This document shows, piece by piece, positions 61,292 through 64,000 of a DNA stretch of 64,000 nt. The DNA is from Megalonaias nervosa (taxonomy: Eukaryota; Mollusca; Bivalvia; Unionida; Unionidae): positions 1 through 64,000 of the forward strand of contig JAECUM010001767.1 of assembly GCA_016617855.1 (NCBI GenBank), in the 5' to 3' direction. Numbering within the stretch: the stretch's first letter is position 1; each line of letters opens with the position of its first letter. The notes beneath the pieces are model-generated. The model saw only the letters and a program-made list of their open reading frames with translations. It was not told the origin of the DNA and did not search any database. A program made the position numbers and the translations under genes.

Positions 61292-63048
61292 CAGTCAAAC
61301 CCACTTATCTCGACCTCGGTTATCTCGAGAACCCGCATATGTCGAGTGTTTTGGTCCGGTCCCGAAAAAATCTTCTTTGCTATGATATTTTTTTCCCGCT
61401 TATCGAGACCCGTGTTAAGTCAATAACCCCATTATGTCAGGTGTAAGTTTTGGTCCGAAGTAACATGTGGACCTGCTTAATTCGATGAAATGCAACTTTT
61501 AATGTCCATCTCAGAGAAATTTTACAAGAAATTATCTGGCGTTTCTGCTATTACCGGTACCTTGTACTGGCAATGATAGAAAAAGTTACTACAAGACCAA
61601 ATTTTACTGGTACAAATGCTAATCAACCAATCTCATCAATGCATGGTTTATCACTTGCATAGAGTGGAGAATATTATTTGTAAACAATACTTTATAGTAA
61701 GGAAACTGAATGTATGCGTTTCTGACCTTTACATAAGCTGCGTTCAAAATGGACATTATCACAAGTCAACACCACGACAGTATAGTTCGTCCCACACAGC
61801 GTCGCGAGTTTGATCTTATCAGTAACTCGGAAAATTATCAGGTTAAATACCTGATTTGTTTTACACAACATATTTAAAACAAATTGGCAATAGTTAAAGT
61901 GTTTCCATGCTTGGTGTGAATGTAAGCCTTCAGCTTCAGCATGGCTAGATCATGTGACTAACAATAATCTATAAACAGAAACCCCTAAAATTCCAGACTA
62001 AGCTGGCCCCCCCACAATGGTTGTTAATTTGTTTTGAACAAGAATAAATAAAAGCACTAATGGTATTTGTAAAAAAAAAATCCATAGTGCCAGTATTTTT
62101 TAAAATGAAATTGTCGATCACAGTACCATGATTACATATTCTTCAACACAAATGGAATGAAGCAGAAAGCGACTGATAGGATTAAAATTTGATACAGAAA
62201 GAGGAGTGCTTTCATTTGTATTGTTTTTGTCTTGAATATTAAAGTCTTGCAATCCATCAAAGAGATTAGCCGACCCTCCTTCTGGTGCTGTGTTCTTGCG
62301 GACGGTCACTGATCAAAGTCGGGAGGGATATGGGACTACAACTGTATAAATGGAATAAGTTGGCTTCATACAGAATTTGATGTTGGGACAGTTAACTTTA
62401 AAGACTTCAAACACATTTTACAGTTTGTCGGTACATGAATACAGACAGCCCCAACTTTTTCCGGTACAGAAGCAAATTTTATCGGTAAAAGCCAGCATAT
62501 ACTAGTGTAAAGGAACCTCTGATGATACCCCCCCAAAAAACCTATTAATTTTCACGTACAATATTGGTCAGTTACATTTTGCTGCTAGTCAGAAGTCAAC
62601 TCTAATGGAAGAAAATACTTTTTAAAAAGGTATAGTCCTACATGTACATGTGCTTCAGTTGACCTAGATTTTGGATAGCGTGAGAAAATCATTGTCTTGC
62701 TGAGGCTACCAAAGGGATGAGGCTATTCACAGGGAAATAAAAACAACTTTAGACCACTGACATTGTTGCAGTAACTTATTGTTGTAAAAATGTGACTTGT
62801 TACTTAATCTCATTTAAAAGACATCCAATCTTCTTTTTTCTGCAACCAGGCATGACTGAATTATTATTTTTATTGTGCATTAGAAATGCCATTTGTTCTT
62901 TGAAATAAAACTCCTCATTTCTGGTACTTCAGATTCATTATCATTGTTCTGCAGTAGATTTATCAACTAAACCCTGATATCTCAGGACCCGGTTATGTCA
63001 ACAATTTTTTGACACCCCCGACATGATCGGGATAACCGGGTTTGACTA
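61292..63048 (-). mobile_element. Pogo/Tigger-like transposon, copy B (inverted relative to copy A)
   Basis: The left end (CAGTCAAACCCACTTATC, then CGACCTCGGTTATCTCGAGA) and the first 210 bp equal the reverse complement of the right end of copy A (11960-12188). The right end (about 62975-63048, GGGATAACCGGGTTTGACTA) equals the inverted left end of copy A. Its middle differs from copy A because repeat X (61530-62520) occupies it. The right end is mutated next to the TA. No transposase was found. Confidence 0.85.
61530..62520 (+). mobile_element. Interspersed repeat X, copy 2, nested in copy B
   Basis: It matches 41815-43060 in the same orientation, with shared blocks AAGTT(A/G)(T/C)TACAAGACCA, CATGGTTTATCACTTGCATA and CAAATTTTAT(T/C)GGTAAAA. 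It lacks the 42100-42200 inverted segment in the same form. Confidence 0.72.
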
Positions 63049-63207
63049 TGCTAGAAGTAGATTTCATCTATTGATGTTTTGATTACAAGGTCAGTATCAA
63101 GAAAAAAATTAATATTGGATCTCTTATGAGTGAATTTGAATACAAAAATTTTGAAAACAACAATGGAACATACTCTTGATACTTTCACCATTTCGTGTTT
63201 ATTTCAG

Positions 63208-63326
63208 AAGCTGGTCTTTTTCCCAATCAAGAGTTGCTGGATTTTGGAATTCTCCGCACGTTGGATGAACCTCAAACTTTGCCAGTAATAGTGAGCAGTA
63301 CAGGAACAAAACCAATTTATGTTTCA
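63208..63326 (+). CDS. TMEM131: TMEM131 exon, seventh visible
   Basis: The acceptor is GTGTTTATTTCAG and the donor GTAAGG at 63327. With the base carried from exon 6 the 119 nt give 40 codons: EAGLFPNQELLDFGILRTLD, then EPQTLPVIVSSTGTKPIYVS. The family pattern is ..IY.....LDFGTLR..D.PK.L.L.L.NSGTK.V.I, the start of the next beta-sandwich. It ends in phase 0. The next exon is not found before 64000. Confidence 0.95.
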
Positions 63327-64000
63327 GTAAGGCATTCAAGCTTTTCTACTTACCTGTCGAGAGAAATTAATCATAAGAAAGAAATTAGCAATGAAAGAGA
63401 AAAATTACATGCTTGAGAACAATTTTCTTTTAATAACTGTCATGGTTGAATCTGTATACATGTTCTTTATAGATATTGATAACTTGCAGTCATGTCCAGG
63501 ATTTCCACTTAGTGAATTCCTGCTCTTTTATCTTCATATGTGCCAATTTTTAATTATTACAGTTAGGGTGTGGTAGGGCAAGTTTTATATCATATCAGTA
63601 CATTTCAACAAAAATGTGTGATGACTAACTTAACAAGTAAAGATAAAGTTTTCCAGTTTATCTTCATTATCAGGATAGTGGCAGCAATTCTGATGTATAA
63701 CAATGGCATTATGTTGTATGCATTAGAACTGCATATAAAAAACAGACATTAGCATGAAAGACAGAAAACAACATGTCTGCCTCACTAGGTCCAGTTGGTA
63801 GAACACTATTAATACCTAAATAATTGTCAAAAGCGTCTCATTCTTCATTTGCAAAATATCACTTAGTAAGCTCCTAATTTTGACAGTTAATGTTGGTTGA
63901 TTGGTTTTTATCATCGCTTCGATGGACACAAGATTGAATATAACATGCAGAGGAATTGGGAATAAAATATGACACATCAGGTCAGTCAACCTTTGCTATC
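63327..64000. other. TMEM131 intron, start only
   Basis: No further exon or repeat recognised before the window ends. Confidence 0.5.

Overview
The window is eukaryotic nuclear DNA from an invertebrate animal. It has GT-AG introns of 2-11 kb, is rich in A+T, and carries dense tRNA-derived SINEs, LINEs, small terminal-inverted-repeat (TIR) transposons and many minisatellites. The repeat types, especially a SINE ending in a CAA tail after a tRNA-Ser/Leu-like head, fit a lophotrochozoan, probably a mollusc and perhaps a bivalve. That placement is an inference; the species cannot be read from the sequence.

One host gene can be supported. Seven plus-strand coding exons between 32342 and 63326 join in consistent phase and encode about 258 residues of a TMEM131-family protein (luminal PapD-like region; known in animals for procollagen handling in the early secretory pathway). 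Splice boundaries are 32342-32407, 43436-43559, 46616-46729, 51805-51927, 53828-53908, 57708-57855 and 63208-63326. The signal-peptide end was not found upstream, and the rest of the protein must lie beyond 64000.

From 1 to 32341 there is no recognisable host exon. This stretch is either a long 5' intron or intergenic DNA. It holds a perfect 47-bp inverted repeat (5971-6069), two copies of one SINE family, two of another, a pogo/Tigger-like element (9851-12188), RTE and CR1/L2-type LINE remnants, several non-autonomous transposons, and minisatellites with units of 38, 44, 54, 62 and 63 bp.

From 32342 to 64000 the TMEM131 introns are packed with nested insertions. A 29-bp minisatellite with higher-order structure has been split by a hAT-like element, a minus-strand LINE, a SINE and a 1-kb repeat. 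A second LINE lies inside a TIR element that itself contains a copied piece of TMEM131 exon 4. The intron after exon 6 opens with a 52-bp tandem array whose unit is the exon 6/intron junction, so the 5' splice site is present about 19 times.

No new multi-gene system, CRISPR array or operon is present. The strongest unusual signals are the two independent copyings of TMEM131 exon ends together with their 5' splice sites.
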